A DNA stretch of 64,000 nt from positions 2,170,001-2,234,000 of the forward strand of contig NZ_BCNB01000006.1 of assembly GCF_001485575.1 (NCBI RefSeq), in the 5' to 3' direction. Below the pieces are notes generated by a model that did not search any database, was not told the origin of the DNA, and saw only the letters and a list, made by a program, of their open reading frames with translations. Shown here one piece after another: positions 52,140-61,206 of the stretch. Source of the DNA: Haloarcula sp. CBA1127 (GTDB lineage Archaea > Halobacteriota > Halobacteria > Halobacteriales > Haloarculaceae). The stretch's first letter is position 1. Every line of letters starts with the position of its first letter. The translations under genes and the position numbers were made by a program.

Positions 52140-53759
52140 CTATCCCTGGCCGACCATCTCGTCTTCGTCTTCCCACTCCTGTTCGCGGAGCTCGTACTTC
52201 TGGACCTTCCCGGTCGCTGTCGTGGGCAGTTCCTCGACGAACTCCACGCGGCGAACGACCTTGTAGGTCGCCAGCTGTTCGCGGGTGAAGGTTCGGAGGT
52301 CCTCGGCCGTCACGCCCGGGTTGTCGGGGTCGCCTGAATTCGGGACGACAAAGGCCTTTGGCGTCTCGCCCCACTCGTCGCTTGGGGCGGGAATAACTGC
52401 GACATCGCTGACGGCGTCGTGTTCGTAGAGCGTGTCCTCCAGTTCGATACTGGAGATGTTCTCGCCGCCGGAGATGATGATGTCTTTCTTGCGGTCACGG
52501 ATGGCGACCATGCCGTTCTCGTCGACTGTCGCCAGGTCGCCCATGTGGTAGTAGCCCTCGACGCGGTCGGAGAAGGCTTCCTCCGTCTGTTCGGGTTTGT
52601 TCCAGTAGCGGTCCATCACCTGATTGCCGCGGACGACGACCTCCCCGAGCGTCTCGTCGTCGTGTGGCACGTCGTTGCCATCCTCGTCGACGACCCGGAC
52701 ATCGGTCCCGAGGTAGCCGATGCCCTGGCGCTTCTTGACGCTGAAGCGGGCGTTGCTCCCGTCCTCGAAGAAGCGCCGGGCGTCCGAAGTCGTGACGAGC
52801 GGGCCGGTTTCGGTCGCGCCGTAAACGTGTTTCAGGTACCAGCCGAAGTCGTCTTCGACGGTCCGGATGACGGCCTCCGGCGGTGCGCTGCCGGCCGTTG
52901 CGATGCGCACGTCATTCGCCCCGGTCGTCTCGATCTCTCCGTCGTGGGCTGCATAGCGGTCCGCCAAGATGTTCAGCACCGTTGGCGCGCCACAGAGATA
53001 GGACACGTCTTCTGTCCTGACAGCGTTGAAGATGCCTTCGGCGTCAACGCCGCGAGTACAGACGTGTTTCGCGCCCATGCCGGTGACCGAGAAGATGTGG
53101 CCCCAGCCGTTGACGTGGAACATCGGGAGCGTCCAGAGGTAGACATCGTCGTCCGAAATCTCTTGATGGAGCGCGACGATGTAGGCGTGGAGTGTCTCGG
53201 TCCGGTGGGTCCGACAGACACCTTTCGGGTCGCCGGTGGTGCCTGAGGTGTAGTTGATGGTGATGAGGTCGTCCTCGTCCATCTCGGGGCGCTCGTAGTC
53301 GGTTCCCGCCTCCTCGATGATTTCGTCGAAGGACTCCCAGTCGCCGTCGACGGCATCCGTGTCGTTGGTGACGAAAATTTCGGTGGGCACCTCGTCGCGG
53401 ATCGGCTCGATTTTCTCGGCGTACTCGTAGTCCGCGTAGACGGCGTCGACCTCGGCGTCCGAGAGAATATATTCGAAGTCGTCCGGCACGAGCCGGTAGT
53501 TCAGCGGCGTGTGGACCGCGCCCAGCTGCATGGTTCCGTAGGCCGCTTCGAGCTGGTAGTGCGTGTTCGGGTCCAAGACGGCCACCCGGTCCCCCTTCTC
53601 GATGCCACGGGCAGCCATCGCCGCCGAGAACCCGTCGGCTCGCTCCCCGAACTCGTCGTACGTGAAGCGCTCACCGGTCGTGGCGACGACAGCCTCTTTG
53701 TCCCCGTAGTATTCCCGCGCACGGTCGAGAAAATCCGTGGTAAGCAGTGGCTTATGCAT
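52140..53759 (-). CDS. Acyl-CoA synthetase (AMP-forming)
   Basis: A 539-residue ANL-family ligase. NYTSGTTGDPKGVCRTHR (P-loop), WTLPMFHVNGWG, YGATETGPLV, GDLATVDENG and the final catalytic Lys region TATGKVQKYEL are clear. It most resembles medium/long-chain fatty acyl-CoA ligases. It lies between the LOV kinase and menA and is divergent from menA. The natural acid is unknown. Confidence 0.9.
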   Translation of the reverse strand: MHKPLLTTDFLDRAREYYGDKEAVVATTGERFTYDEFGERADGFSAAMAARGIEKGDRVAVLDPNTHYQLEAAYGTMQLGAVHTPLNYRLVPDDFEYILSDAEVDAVYADYEYAEKIEPIRDEVPTEIFVTNDTDAVDGDWESFDEIIEEAGTDYERPEMDEDDLITINYTSGTTGDPKGVCRTHRTETLHAYIVALHQEISDDDVYLWTLPMFHVNGWGHIFSVTGMGAKHVCTRGVDAEGIFNAVRTEDVSYLCGAPTVLNILADRYAAHDGEIETTGANDVRIATAGSAPPEAVIRTVEDDFGWYLKHVYGATETGPLVTTSDARRFFEDGSNARFSVKKRQGIGYLGTDVRVVDEDGNDVPHDDETLGEVVVRGNQVMDRYWNKPEQTEEAFSDRVEGYYHMGDLATVDENGMVAIRDRKKDIIISGGENISSIELEDTLYEHDAVSDVAVIPAPSDEWGETPKAFVVPNSGDPDNPGVTAEDLRTFTREQLATYKVVRRVEFVEELPTTATGKVQKYELREQEWEDEDEMVGQG

Positions 53760-53893
53760 CTCAGGCTATCGTATGGTTAATCATGATAAAGTGGTTGTGA
53801 TACTCCCCTGATTTTGCTGTCTCGGAACCGGTCATATTTAGGGTGCCTGTCGAACCACAGTCGCTTTGAGGATAGCGTCCCCAGTTTTCGCCA

Positions 53894-54853
53894 ATGAGTA
53901 CAGCGACGGCGGACGTTTCGAAGCGGCAGGCGTGGGTGATGGCCGCGCGGCCACAGACACTGCCTGCCGGGGCCGCGCCGGTCATCGTCGGGATGGGGCT
54001 GGCGGTCCACGCCGGCGTCTTCGCTCCATTGCCGGCAGTTGCGGCGCTGGTGGGTGCGCTGCTTATCCAGATTGGAACGAACTTTGCGAACGACTACTAC
54101 GACGCGGTGAAGGGGGCCGACACCGACGAGCGTGAAGGATTCACCCGCGTGACCGCTGGCGGCCTCATCGACGCCGAGGAGGTCAAACGGGCGATGATAG
54201 CGACCTACGGCCTCGCTGTCGTCATTGGCGTCTATCTCGTCGCCGTCGGCGGTCTGCCCATCGTCGTGGTTGGCCTCTCGGGCATCGCCGCCGGGGTTCT
54301 CTACACCGGCGGTCCGTTCCCCTACGGCTACCGCGGTCTGGGCGACCTGTTCGTGTTCGTTTACTTCGGCGTCATCGCGGTCACCGGCACATATTACGTG
54401 CAGGCCGTTGCGAGCGCAAGCGGCGTCGGTACGTTTCCGATGACGCTCCCGCCGGGATCGGTCACTGCCGCCGCCATTACAGCCAGTCTCCCAGCAGCCG
54501 GGCTGTCGACGGCGATTCTCGTCGTCAACAACATTCGCGACCGCGAGACGGACCGCGCCACAGGCAAAAAGACGTTAGCGGTCTATCTTGGCTATGGATG
54601 GAGCCGCGTCGAATTTCTCCTGATGGTCGGGATGGCCTACGTCGTCCCGGTCGTGTTCGCCCTCGATAGCCAGTACGGACTGGCGGCACTGGCCCCGCTG
54701 CTGACGCTGCCACTGGCGGCGACTATCTCGAAAACAGTCCTCACACAGACCGGCGGCGACGCCCTGAACCCGACACTCGAACGGGTCGGCCAGACGCTGT
54801 TCGCCCACTCCGTCCTGTTCGCGGCAGGTCTCGCCGCCACACAGCTACTATGA
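53894..54853 (+). CDS. menA: 1,4-dihydroxy-2-naphthoate polyprenyltransferase
   Basis: A 319-residue UbiA-family membrane enzyme that adds the prenyl chain to DHNA in menaquinone synthesis. MAARPQTLPAGAAPVIVG, the first Asp motif NFANDYYDAVKGADTDER and the second NNIRDRETDRATGKKT are visible among about eight membrane segments. ATGA overlap with menC. Confidence 0.92.
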   Translation: MSTATADVSKRQAWVMAARPQTLPAGAAPVIVGMGLAVHAGVFAPLPAVAALVGALLIQIGTNFANDYYDAVKGADTDEREGFTRVTAGGLIDAEEVKRAMIATYGLAVVIGVYLVAVGGLPIVVVGLSGIAAGVLYTGGPFPYGYRGLGDLFVFVYFGVIAVTGTYYVQAVASASGVGTFPMTLPPGSVTAAAITASLPAAGLSTAILVVNNIRDRETDRATGKKTLAVYLGYGWSRVEFLLMVGMAYVVPVVFALDSQYGLAALAPLLTLPLAATISKTVLTQTGGDALNPTLERVGQTLFAHSVLFAAGLAATQLL

Positions 54854-55896
54854 AGGTCGATTCGTTTTCGCTCCCGCTGTCGAGTCCGCTCGCGACCGCC
54901 CGCGAGACAATTAGCCAGCGCTCGGGATTTGTCGTCCACTACGACCACCGCGGCGAAACCGGCGTCGGCGAAGCCACGCCGCTCCCGGGCTGGACGGAGT
55001 CGCTCGACGACTGCCGGCGCGGGCTCGACGACGCTGCCACGGTCGCAGTTGACGGCGGGCACACGGATGTCCTCCTGTCGCTGGATGCTGCGTCGGTTCC
55101 CGCCGCGCGGCACGGCTTTGCGACCGCGCTGCTGGACGCCGACGCCAGAGCTGACGGCGTGCCGCTGTACCAGTGGTTCGCACCCGACAGGCACTGTACC
55201 CGCGTCCCAGTCAACGCGACAGTCGGCGATGGGTCTCCAGCCGAGACCGCCGACGCCGCCGAGCGGGCGGTCGCGGCCGGCTACGACTGCTGTAAGCTCA
55301 AGGTCGGGAAGCGAACCGTCGACGAAGACGTGGCGCGCGTTCGGACCGTCCGCGAGCGGGTGGGCGACGACGTGACTCTGCGGGCCGACGCCAACGGCGC
55401 GTGGTCCCGTGACCGAGCGCAAGAGGCCTTCGACCGCCTCGCGCCACTGGACGTGGCATACGTCGAGCAACCGCTTCCGGCTGATGACCTCGCCGGGCAC
55501 GCCAGGCTTCGAGGCAACGGGGTCGGCGTTGCGCTCGATGAGTCCCTCGTCGACCGCCGGGTCGACAGCGTCCTCGATGCCGACGCGGCCGACATGCTGA
55601 TACTGAAGCCGATGGTGCTGGGCGGTCCCGGCAACGCCCACACGCTGGCGCTCCGGGCCCGCGAGCAGGGTGTCGAGCCGGTCGTCACGACGACCATAGA
55701 CGCTGTCGTCGCCCGTCTCGCGGCGCTGCACGTCGCCGCCGCGATTCCCGACGTGGCCGCGTGCGGTCTGGCGACCGGTGACCGACTGGCGGCCGACCTC
55801 GCGCCGGACCCGACGACGGTGACTGACGGGTCGATGTCAGTCCCCCAGGCGACCGGTCTCGGCATCGACCCGGCGGAGGTTGAAACAGATGCGTGA
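54850..55896 (+). CDS. menC: o-Succinylbenzoate synthase
   Basis: A 348-residue enolase-superfamily enzyme. The catalytic Lys motif is KLKVG (about residue 155), metal ligands lie in RADANGAWS, VEQPLP and ALDESL, and the second Lys in ILKPMVLGG. It dehydrates SHCHC to OSB. It overlaps menA and menE, so the three are one operon. Confidence 0.92.
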   Translation: MKVDSFSLPLSSPLATARETISQRSGFVVHYDHRGETGVGEATPLPGWTESLDDCRRGLDDAATVAVDGGHTDVLLSLDAASVPAARHGFATALLDADARADGVPLYQWFAPDRHCTRVPVNATVGDGSPAETADAAERAVAAGYDCCKLKVGKRTVDEDVARVRTVRERVGDDVTLRADANGAWSRDRAQEAFDRLAPLDVAYVEQPLPADDLAGHARLRGNGVGVALDESLVDRRVDSVLDADAADMLILKPMVLGGPGNAHTLALRAREQGVEPVVTTTIDAVVARLAALHVAAAIPDVAACGLATGDRLAADLAPDPTTVTDGSMSVPQATGLGIDPAEVETDA

Positions 55897-57412
55897 CCTT
55901 CTCGACTGGCCGACACAGGACCTTGTCACCCACCGTGCCGACACGACACCAGACCGGACGGCCATGGTTGCGGCGGCCTCCGGGAACGCGGTCACCTACC
56001 GGGAACTCGATGCTGCCGTCGACGCGGTGGCTGCCGAACTCAACCGGCGGGTCGACGCCCCAGATGCCACCGTCGCGACGCTCCTGCCGACGCGGCCGGC
56101 AGTCGGGACGCTCCTGTTTGCGGCGATGCGACTGGGGGCGACGCTCGCGCCGCTGAACGTCGAACTCGACGCGGCGACGCTCCAAAGCCAGCTTTCGACG
56201 GTTGACGCCGACCTACTAGTTTACGGGGACAGCACCGCGTCGCTGGCGGCCGACATCGACGGCTGTCCCGTCGTTTCGGTCGACACAGCCCTCTCAGCGG
56301 CTGCTATCGCCGATGGGACAGCAGCGGCGGTATCGGCTGACGAAACAGCTACCGACGTGACCCCGGCGACCCTCTCCCGGACGGACACCCAACTGGTCAT
56401 CTTTACCTCGGGGACGACCAGCGAGCCGAAAGGCGTCCGGCTGACCGTCGGCAACCTCGTCGCCAGCGCCGTCGCGTCGTCGTACCGCCTCGGCGTTCTT
56501 CCGGATGACCGCTGGCTGGTCTGCCTGCCGACGTACCACATGGGCGGACTGGCGCCGTTCGTCCGAAGCGCGCTGTACGGCACTGCGGCCGTCGTTCAGC
56601 GCTCCTTCGACGCCGAAGCAACACAGCAGGTGCTCGCAGAACACGGGGTAACGGGCGTTTCGCTGGTACCGACGATGCTCTCGCGGCTGCTGGACGCCGG
56701 CTGGGAACCGCCGTCCTCGCTTCGCTTCGTCCTGCTCGGTGGCGGGCCGGCCAGCGAGACACTCATTGAACGGTGTCGGGAGCGGGGCGTGCCGGTCTGT
56801 CCCACCTACGGGATGACCGAGACGGCGTCCCAGATAGCGACGGCGCGACCCGAGACAGCCTTCGAACATGCCGGCACCGTCGGCCAGCCGCTGGTGTTTA
56901 CCGATGTTACGGTCGTCGCCGATGGCGAACCTTGCAACCCCGGCGAACGCGGCGAGATAGTCGTCGACGGCCCCACAGTGACGCCGGGCTATCTGAACGG
57001 TGACAGTGACGCGTTCGGCGACCACGGCTTTCGGACCGGCGACATCGGCTATCGGGACGCGGACGGCCACCTCTGGGTCGAGGGCCGCGTCGACGACCAG
57101 ATTGTGACCGGCGGGGAGAACGTCGACGCGTCGACGGTCGCTGAGACTGTTCGTGCACATCCGGCAGTCGAGGACGCGGCCGTCGTGGGACTTGCTGACG
57201 AAGAGTGGGGACAGCGCGTCGCCGCACTGGTTGTCGGGAACGTATCGCCCGCGGCAGTTCGCGACCACTGCGCCGAGCGGCTCGCGCCGTACGAGGTGCC
57301 GAAGACAGTGCGGGCTGTTGACGCGCTCCCACGGACGGCGTCGGGGACCGTCGACCGGTCCGCCGTCCGGTCGCATTTCGGGAGTGCCAGCGAGTCGAAC
57401 GAATCGGCATAG
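55889..57412 (+). CDS. menE: o-Succinylbenzoate-CoA ligase
   Basis: A 507-residue ANL-family ligase. FTSGTTSEPKGVRLT, CLPTYHMGG, GMTETASQI, TGDIGYRDADGHLWVEGR, and the catalytic Lys near TASGTVDRS replaced or shifted, which should be checked. ATG 55889 (MRDLLDWPTQDL) overlaps the menC stop by 8 bases. A start three codons earlier is possible. The menA-C-E context gives the substrate. Confidence 0.9.
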   Translation: MRDLLDWPTQDLVTHRADTTPDRTAMVAAASGNAVTYRELDAAVDAVAAELNRRVDAPDATVATLLPTRPAVGTLLFAAMRLGATLAPLNVELDAATLQSQLSTVDADLLVYGDSTASLAADIDGCPVVSVDTALSAAAIADGTAAAVSADETATDVTPATLSRTDTQLVIFTSGTTSEPKGVRLTVGNLVASAVASSYRLGVLPDDRWLVCLPTYHMGGLAPFVRSALYGTAAVVQRSFDAEATQQVLAEHGVTGVSLVPTMLSRLLDAGWEPPSSLRFVLLGGGPASETLIERCRERGVPVCPTYGMTETASQIATARPETAFEHAGTVGQPLVFTDVTVVADGEPCNPGERGEIVVDGPTVTPGYLNGDSDAFGDHGFRTGDIGYRDADGHLWVEGRVDDQIVTGGENVDASTVAETVRAHPAVEDAAVVGLADEEWGQRVAALVVGNVSPAAVRDHCAERLAPYEVPKTVRAVDALPRTASGTVDRSAVRSHFGSASESNESA

Positions 57413-57466
57413 CGGATTGGGGCTCGCGGCCAAGCGGTTTTCTACGTCGATAGCGTATGCAGTTCC

Positions 57467-58204
57467 GTGTGTACAATCGTCCTCGCGTGGCAGGTCTTCG
57501 ACGGCACGCCGGTCACGGTCGCGGCGAACCGCGACGAGCGGCTGGATAGGCCGTCACAGCCGCCACAACAGCGCCACTGGGGCAGTCGTGTCGTCGCACC
57601 GGCCGACGAGGAAGCCGACGGGACGTGGATCGGCTACAACGAGCACGGCCTGCTGGCGGCGGTGACGAACCGCTGGGTCGACACCGACCTCGCCGGCGAC
57701 CGCTCGCGCGGCCTGCTCGTCCGGGACGCGCTGAGTCACGAGAGCGCGGAGTCAGCCGCCCGCGCCGTCGAGCAAGCGACCAGAGACGCCGAATACTCGG
57801 GATTCAACCTTTTGCTGGCAGACGAGAACGCCGCCGTCTTGCTGGAATGGGACGGCCAGCTCGCGGTCCAGAACTTCCAGCCCGGCGTTCACGTCGTCGT
57901 CAACGTTGGCGCGGACGGCGACTACCGGATTCCAGCCCATCGGCCCGACGCCGGCGAGGAGCAAGCGACCAACGCGACGCGGTTGCGCGAGGCGCTGGTT
58001 CCGGAGCCCGGCGAATCCGCCGGCGAATGGATTGACCGGGCAGGCGAAACCATCAGCGACCACGAGTACGGCGTCTGTGTCCACGGTGACGGATTCGGGA
58101 CGCGGTCGTCGTCGCTCATCACACTGGGTGCTGCCCACGAGTATCGGCACGCGGCCGGGCCGCCATGCCGGACGCCGTACCGCCCGGTCGAAGGTCAGAT
58201 TTAA
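57467..58204 (+). CDS. NRDE (TANGO2-like) family protein
   Basis: A 245-residue protein named for the N-terminal motif seen here: CTIVLAWQVFDGTPVTVAANRDERLDRPSQPP. GTWIGYNEHGLLAAVTNRW and a C-terminal TRSSSLITLG follow. The start is GTG 57467, just before Cys2, which could be an N-terminal nucleophile as in Ntn hydrolases. TANGO2 has been linked to haem and lipid handling in eukaryotes. The archaeal role is unknown. Confidence 0.88.
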   Translation: MCTIVLAWQVFDGTPVTVAANRDERLDRPSQPPQQRHWGSRVVAPADEEADGTWIGYNEHGLLAAVTNRWVDTDLAGDRSRGLLVRDALSHESAESAARAVEQATRDAEYSGFNLLLADENAAVLLEWDGQLAVQNFQPGVHVVVNVGADGDYRIPAHRPDAGEEQATNATRLREALVPEPGESAGEWIDRAGETISDHEYGVCVHGDGFGTRSSSLITLGAAHEYRHAAGPPCRTPYRPVEGQI

Positions 58205-58205
58205 G
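58198..58205 (+). promoter_or_regulatory. TATA-like element of the 58232 regulator
   Basis: GATTTAAG, 27-34 bases before ATG 58232 and overlapping the end of the NRDE gene. Leaderless geometry. Confidence 0.4.
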
Positions 58206-58231
58206 CGGCCGTCTCACGGTGTACACAATAC

Positions 58232-58582
58232 ATGAGTTCAGCAGCGTCGGAGGCGGACCTTTCTGACGGCGAGCGGGCCGGGCTCGAACTGATTCGTGAG
58301 TCCGGTGGCATCCACCAGAGCGACTTCTGGAAGGAACTCGACGTCTCCTCGCGAAAGGGGAGTCGCATCGTCGAGTCCCTGTTCGAGAAGGACCTCATCC
58401 AGCGTGAGGAAACGGTGTATGAGGGGCACAACACGTATTACCTGACGCCCGCGGCCCGCGACCTCGACTTCTCGCTTCTGATGGCCGGTGACCAGCTCTC
58501 GCCGTTCATCGGCGACGAAGAAGTCGACCCCCACGACGACACCTTCTCGCAGTGGGTCATGACCCTCGCCTACGAGGACTGA
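58232..58582 (+). CDS. Winged helix transcriptional regulator
   Basis: A 116-residue MarR/Lrp-like winged helix protein: LIRESGGIHQSDFWKELDVSSRKGSRIVESLFEKDLIQREETVYEGHNTYYLTPA (about residues 20-75), then a short C-terminal part (PHDDTFSQWVMTLAYED). It is a common haloarchaeal regulator. It converges on menB, which lies 21 bases from its stop. Confidence 0.82.
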   Translation: MSSAASEADLSDGERAGLELIRESGGIHQSDFWKELDVSSRKGSRIVESLFEKDLIQREETVYEGHNTYYLTPAARDLDFSLLMAGDQLSPFIGDEEVDPHDDTFSQWVMTLAYED

Positions 58583-58603
58583 CCGACAGTTACGCGGCGC
58601 GAG

Positions 58604-59557
58604 TTAGTAGTGCCACGGCACGTCGTCGAAGTCCGGGTCGCGGCCCTCGTTGAACGCGTCCCGTCCTTCCTGGGCCTCGTCGGTCATGTAGGCCAGCCGC
58701 GTCGCCTCCCCGGCGAACACCTGCTGTCCGACCATGCCGTCGGAGTCCAGATTGAACGCGTACTTGAGCATCCGCATTGCAGTCGGTGACTTCTCGTTCA
58801 TCCGCTGGGCCCACTCGATGGCAGTGTCTTCCAAGTCTTCGTGGGGTACCACGTCGTTGACCATCCCCATGTCAGCGGCTTCATCGGCATCGTAGGTCTT
58901 GCCGAGGAAGAACACTTCCCGGGCCTTCTTCTGGCCCACCTGTCGCGCGAGATACGCCGAGCCGAAGCCGCCGTCGAAGCTCCCCACGTCGGGATCGGTC
59001 TGGAGGAACTTCGCGTGCTCCTCGCTGGCGAGCGTGAGGTCACAGACGACGTGCAGCGAGTGGCCGCCGCCGACGGCCCACCCCGGAACGACGGCGACGA
59101 CGGGCTTTGGGATGTGTCGGATCTGGCGCTGGACTTCGAGAATGTGAAGCCGGCCGACGTTCTCCGGGGCGTCGTCTTCCACGCCGTCGCTCGTCTCTCG
59201 CGGGTCGCTTTGCTCCCCGCTCGCTGTGTCCGAGCCGTGTGGCGACTCGCTGTACTCGTAGCCGCTTTCACCGCGAATACCCTGGTCCCCGCCGGAACAG
59301 AAGGCCCAGCCGCCGTCCTTCTCGGAGGGGCCGTTCCCGGTCAGGAGGACACAGCCAACGTCGGTCTGGCGCTTGGCGTGGTCCAGCGCCGTCGCGAGTT
59401 CGTCGACCGTCTCCGGGCGGAAGGCGTTTCGCTTCTCCGGCCGGTCGAAGGCGATTCGGACCGCACCCGTCTCAGTCGAGCGGTGATAGGTGATGTCGGC
59501 GAAGTCGAACCGGTCGATGGCACTCCACCGCTCCGGGTCGAATAGCTCAGAGACCAT
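58604..59557 (-). CDS. menB: 1,4-dihydroxy-2-naphthoyl-CoA synthase
   Basis: A 317-residue crotonase-fold enzyme. AFCSGGDQGIRG, VVPGWAVGGGHSLHVVCDLTLAS, DPDVGSFDGGFGSAYLARQVGQKKAREVFFLG are MenB signatures. A 40-residue acidic insert (GEQSDPRETSDGVEDDAPENV, about residues 105-145) is absent from bacterial MenB. It is separated from menD by 2.6 kb of other genes. Confidence 0.93.
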   Translation of the reverse strand: MVSELFDPERWSAIDRFDFADITYHRSTETGAVRIAFDRPEKRNAFRPETVDELATALDHAKRQTDVGCVLLTGNGPSEKDGGWAFCSGGDQGIRGESGYEYSESPHGSDTASGEQSDPRETSDGVEDDAPENVGRLHILEVQRQIRHIPKPVVAVVPGWAVGGGHSLHVVCDLTLASEEHAKFLQTDPDVGSFDGGFGSAYLARQVGQKKAREVFFLGKTYDADEAADMGMVNDVVPHEDLEDTAIEWAQRMNEKSPTAMRMLKYAFNLDSDGMVGQQVFAGEATRLAYMTDEAQEGRDAFNEGRDPDFDDVPWHY

Positions 59558-59699
59558 ACTGTCGCTCGGGACGGCCCTCGCAAAAAGATTCCTCGTATGG
59601 ATTCGGTTTGAGCGCGAGCGGCGTTCCCCAATGTCAGGCCGGATACCGCCCTGTTCAACGAGAACTGGTTTGTGTCGACAGTGTGACCCATTGCGTACG

Positions 59700-60554
59700 A
59701 TGGATACATCTCTTGACTTACCCTGGCGAGAGGAACGGGGTCCATCTTGTCTGACTGACTTGGAGATACTCTCTTGGGTCGAAACACACGGACCGGCAGC
59801 CCCTCGGCAAATATCCGAGCGGCGCCGCCGCGAAAGTCAAATCAGATTACAGTGCCGGTATTTGGAACGGATGGGGCTGCTGACGAGTGTCAGCCCGGAA
59901 TCGTACATTCTTTCGTCTACTGGGGCCGAGACTCTGAACGGAAAGGCTCCGATATCGATATCAGGCGGCTACTTCGATCTCACTGATACGATTACCGTTC
60001 CCTCACCACGCATCACAGATCTGTCTGCCCTCTCTCAAATCACTATTAAAAAGCAGAACTCGGAGTTTTTTCACCGTGACGATACTTACACCATTGAGGA
60101 ACGAGACTTGCGTCGCGGACGTCGACAGATATGGGGAGTGAAGATGTGGAAACTACAGCGGCTGTTAGCCGAGTTCCCTAAAATAGAACCCGTTACCGCA
60201 CAGTGTGCCCACTGGATGCGGGCGATTGTCGGCTTGCACCTCTTCCCAGACGCAAACCACCGAACCGGCATGGCAACATTAGGTCGCCTCGTCTTGTCTA
60301 ACGATATCATCGATGTCGATCACCCGTGGCCTGGCGAGCCCGAAGAAATTGGGAAGGCAGTGTTGCTGTCGAAATTCCATCGTCATCTCGCATCGAAAGT
60401 AAACCTGAGCAGTCTCTGGCGGCGTGACACGCTATACTGGCACTGGTACCAGTACTTCGATTACCTGTTAAACGACGTTCGGTATCTGGCGCTGCACAAA
60501 CATTCCGAAGGAAAACTACGAGAGAAACTACGGAAAGTTAGAGGCGAGAACTAA
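59700..60554 (+). CDS. Winged helix plus Fic/Doc-like protein
   Basis: A 284-residue protein. Residues 18-75 look like a winged helix (LTDLEILSWVETHGPAAPRQISERRRRESQIRLQCRYLERMGLL). Residues 170-215 carry GLHLFPDANHRTGMAT, close to the Fic/Doc core HxF-x-D/G-x-N-x-R. Fic proteins add AMP or phosphate to targets, and Doc is a toxin. GC content and codon use are lower than the neighbours, suggesting transfer. The ATG at 59700 is chosen over earlier in-frame codons that overlap menB. Confidence 0.6.
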   Translation: MDTSLDLPWREERGPSCLTDLEILSWVETHGPAAPRQISERRRRESQIRLQCRYLERMGLLTSVSPESYILSSTGAETLNGKAPISISGGYFDLTDTITVPSPRITDLSALSQITIKKQNSEFFHRDDTYTIEERDLRRGRRQIWGVKMWKLQRLLAEFPKIEPVTAQCAHWMRAIVGLHLFPDANHRTGMATLGRLVLSNDIIDVDHPWPGEPEEIGKAVLLSKFHRHLASKVNLSSLWRRDTLYWHWYQYFDYLLNDVRYLALHKHSEGKLREKLRKVRGEN

Positions 60555-60560
60555 GGGAGC

Positions 60561-60653
60561 TTATTCGTCATCTGCATCAACGGAGCCCATCTTCTCGTAT
60601 GACTCCTTTCTGGCCTCGAAGTGCTGCCTGAACTTCCGTTCGTTTTCATCCAT
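60561..60653 (-). CDS. Candidate 30-residue microprotein beside the Fic-like gene
   Basis: ATG 60653 opens MDENERKFRQHFEARKESYE plus ten more residues ending DADDE. It is a charged, helical peptide. On the minus strand CATATATG lies about 27-34 bases upstream of the ATG, the position of a leaderless TATA box. It is tail to tail with the Fic-like gene, 6 bases between stops. It may be a small protein partner or inhibitor. This is a guess. Confidence 0.4.
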   Translation of the reverse strand: MDENERKFRQHFEARKESYEKMGSVDADDE

Positions 60654-60833
60654 ACCTAAATTATAGCGACAGAAGCACATATATGTTAGGGGAACTCCGT
60701 CATCTGTCGACGTGGGACGCGAATACTGGCTTCACATTCGTACTCTTGGACGTTCTTGGGTTGTTGTCACAAGTACACAGGACAGTACCTGCGGAGCAAA
60801 CGCTTTGGTGTCGCGCACGTGAACCGACTAGCG

Positions 60834-61148
60834 ATGCCCTCCACATCGAACAGAAAAGCGATGATAGGGATACTTGCGGGTCTCTCTATCGTTATTGTCG
60901 TGTACAGCCTCATCATCGTCCAACAGATTCTACTCGGGCTGATTATCGCTGTGGTCCCCTGGCTCCTGTATCTGGTTGTACGGTTCATTTTCACGCTCGA
61001 ACGAATCGCGACGGCGCTGGAACGGCTTGCGACAGCGCGTACCCGCGAGTCGGAACCCGATAGGGATGGACCCGCTGGGGACTCCCAGCGGCCGTCGGAG
61101 TCATACGGACACAGCACGGAAACTGAAGGAGGCGTAGAGGACGAGTGA
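60834..61148 (+). CDS. Small membrane protein of unknown function
   Basis: A 104-residue protein with two close membrane segments (about residues 8-30 and 33-52), a coiled-coil-like stretch (LERIATALERLATARTRE) and a polar acidic tail. ATG 60834 is chosen. A GTG at 60819 is possible. It lies 58 bases before the DnaJ-like gene on the same strand. No family recognised. Confidence 0.6.
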   Translation: MPSTSNRKAMIGILAGLSIVIVVYSLIIVQQILLGLIIAVVPWLLYLVVRFIFTLERIATALERLATARTRESEPDRDGPAGDSQRPSESYGHSTETEGGVEDE

Positions 61149-61206
61149 CCGACGGCGGTCGCGTGCAGCTACCCTCGCTCACTCGCTTGCAGGTGCTACC
61201 CCCGGC

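Noticed and set aside
53837..53852. Possible iron box before menA (TTTAGGGTGCCTGT)
   Set aside because: Only the left arm fits. The right arm lacks CCTAAA at the required spacing and the gene is not iron related.
60683..61063. 126-residue plus-strand ORF overlapping the small membrane gene
   Set aside because: Different frame from the membrane protein, Cys/Thr/Arg-rich, no family signature; the frame at 60834 has two clear membrane helices.
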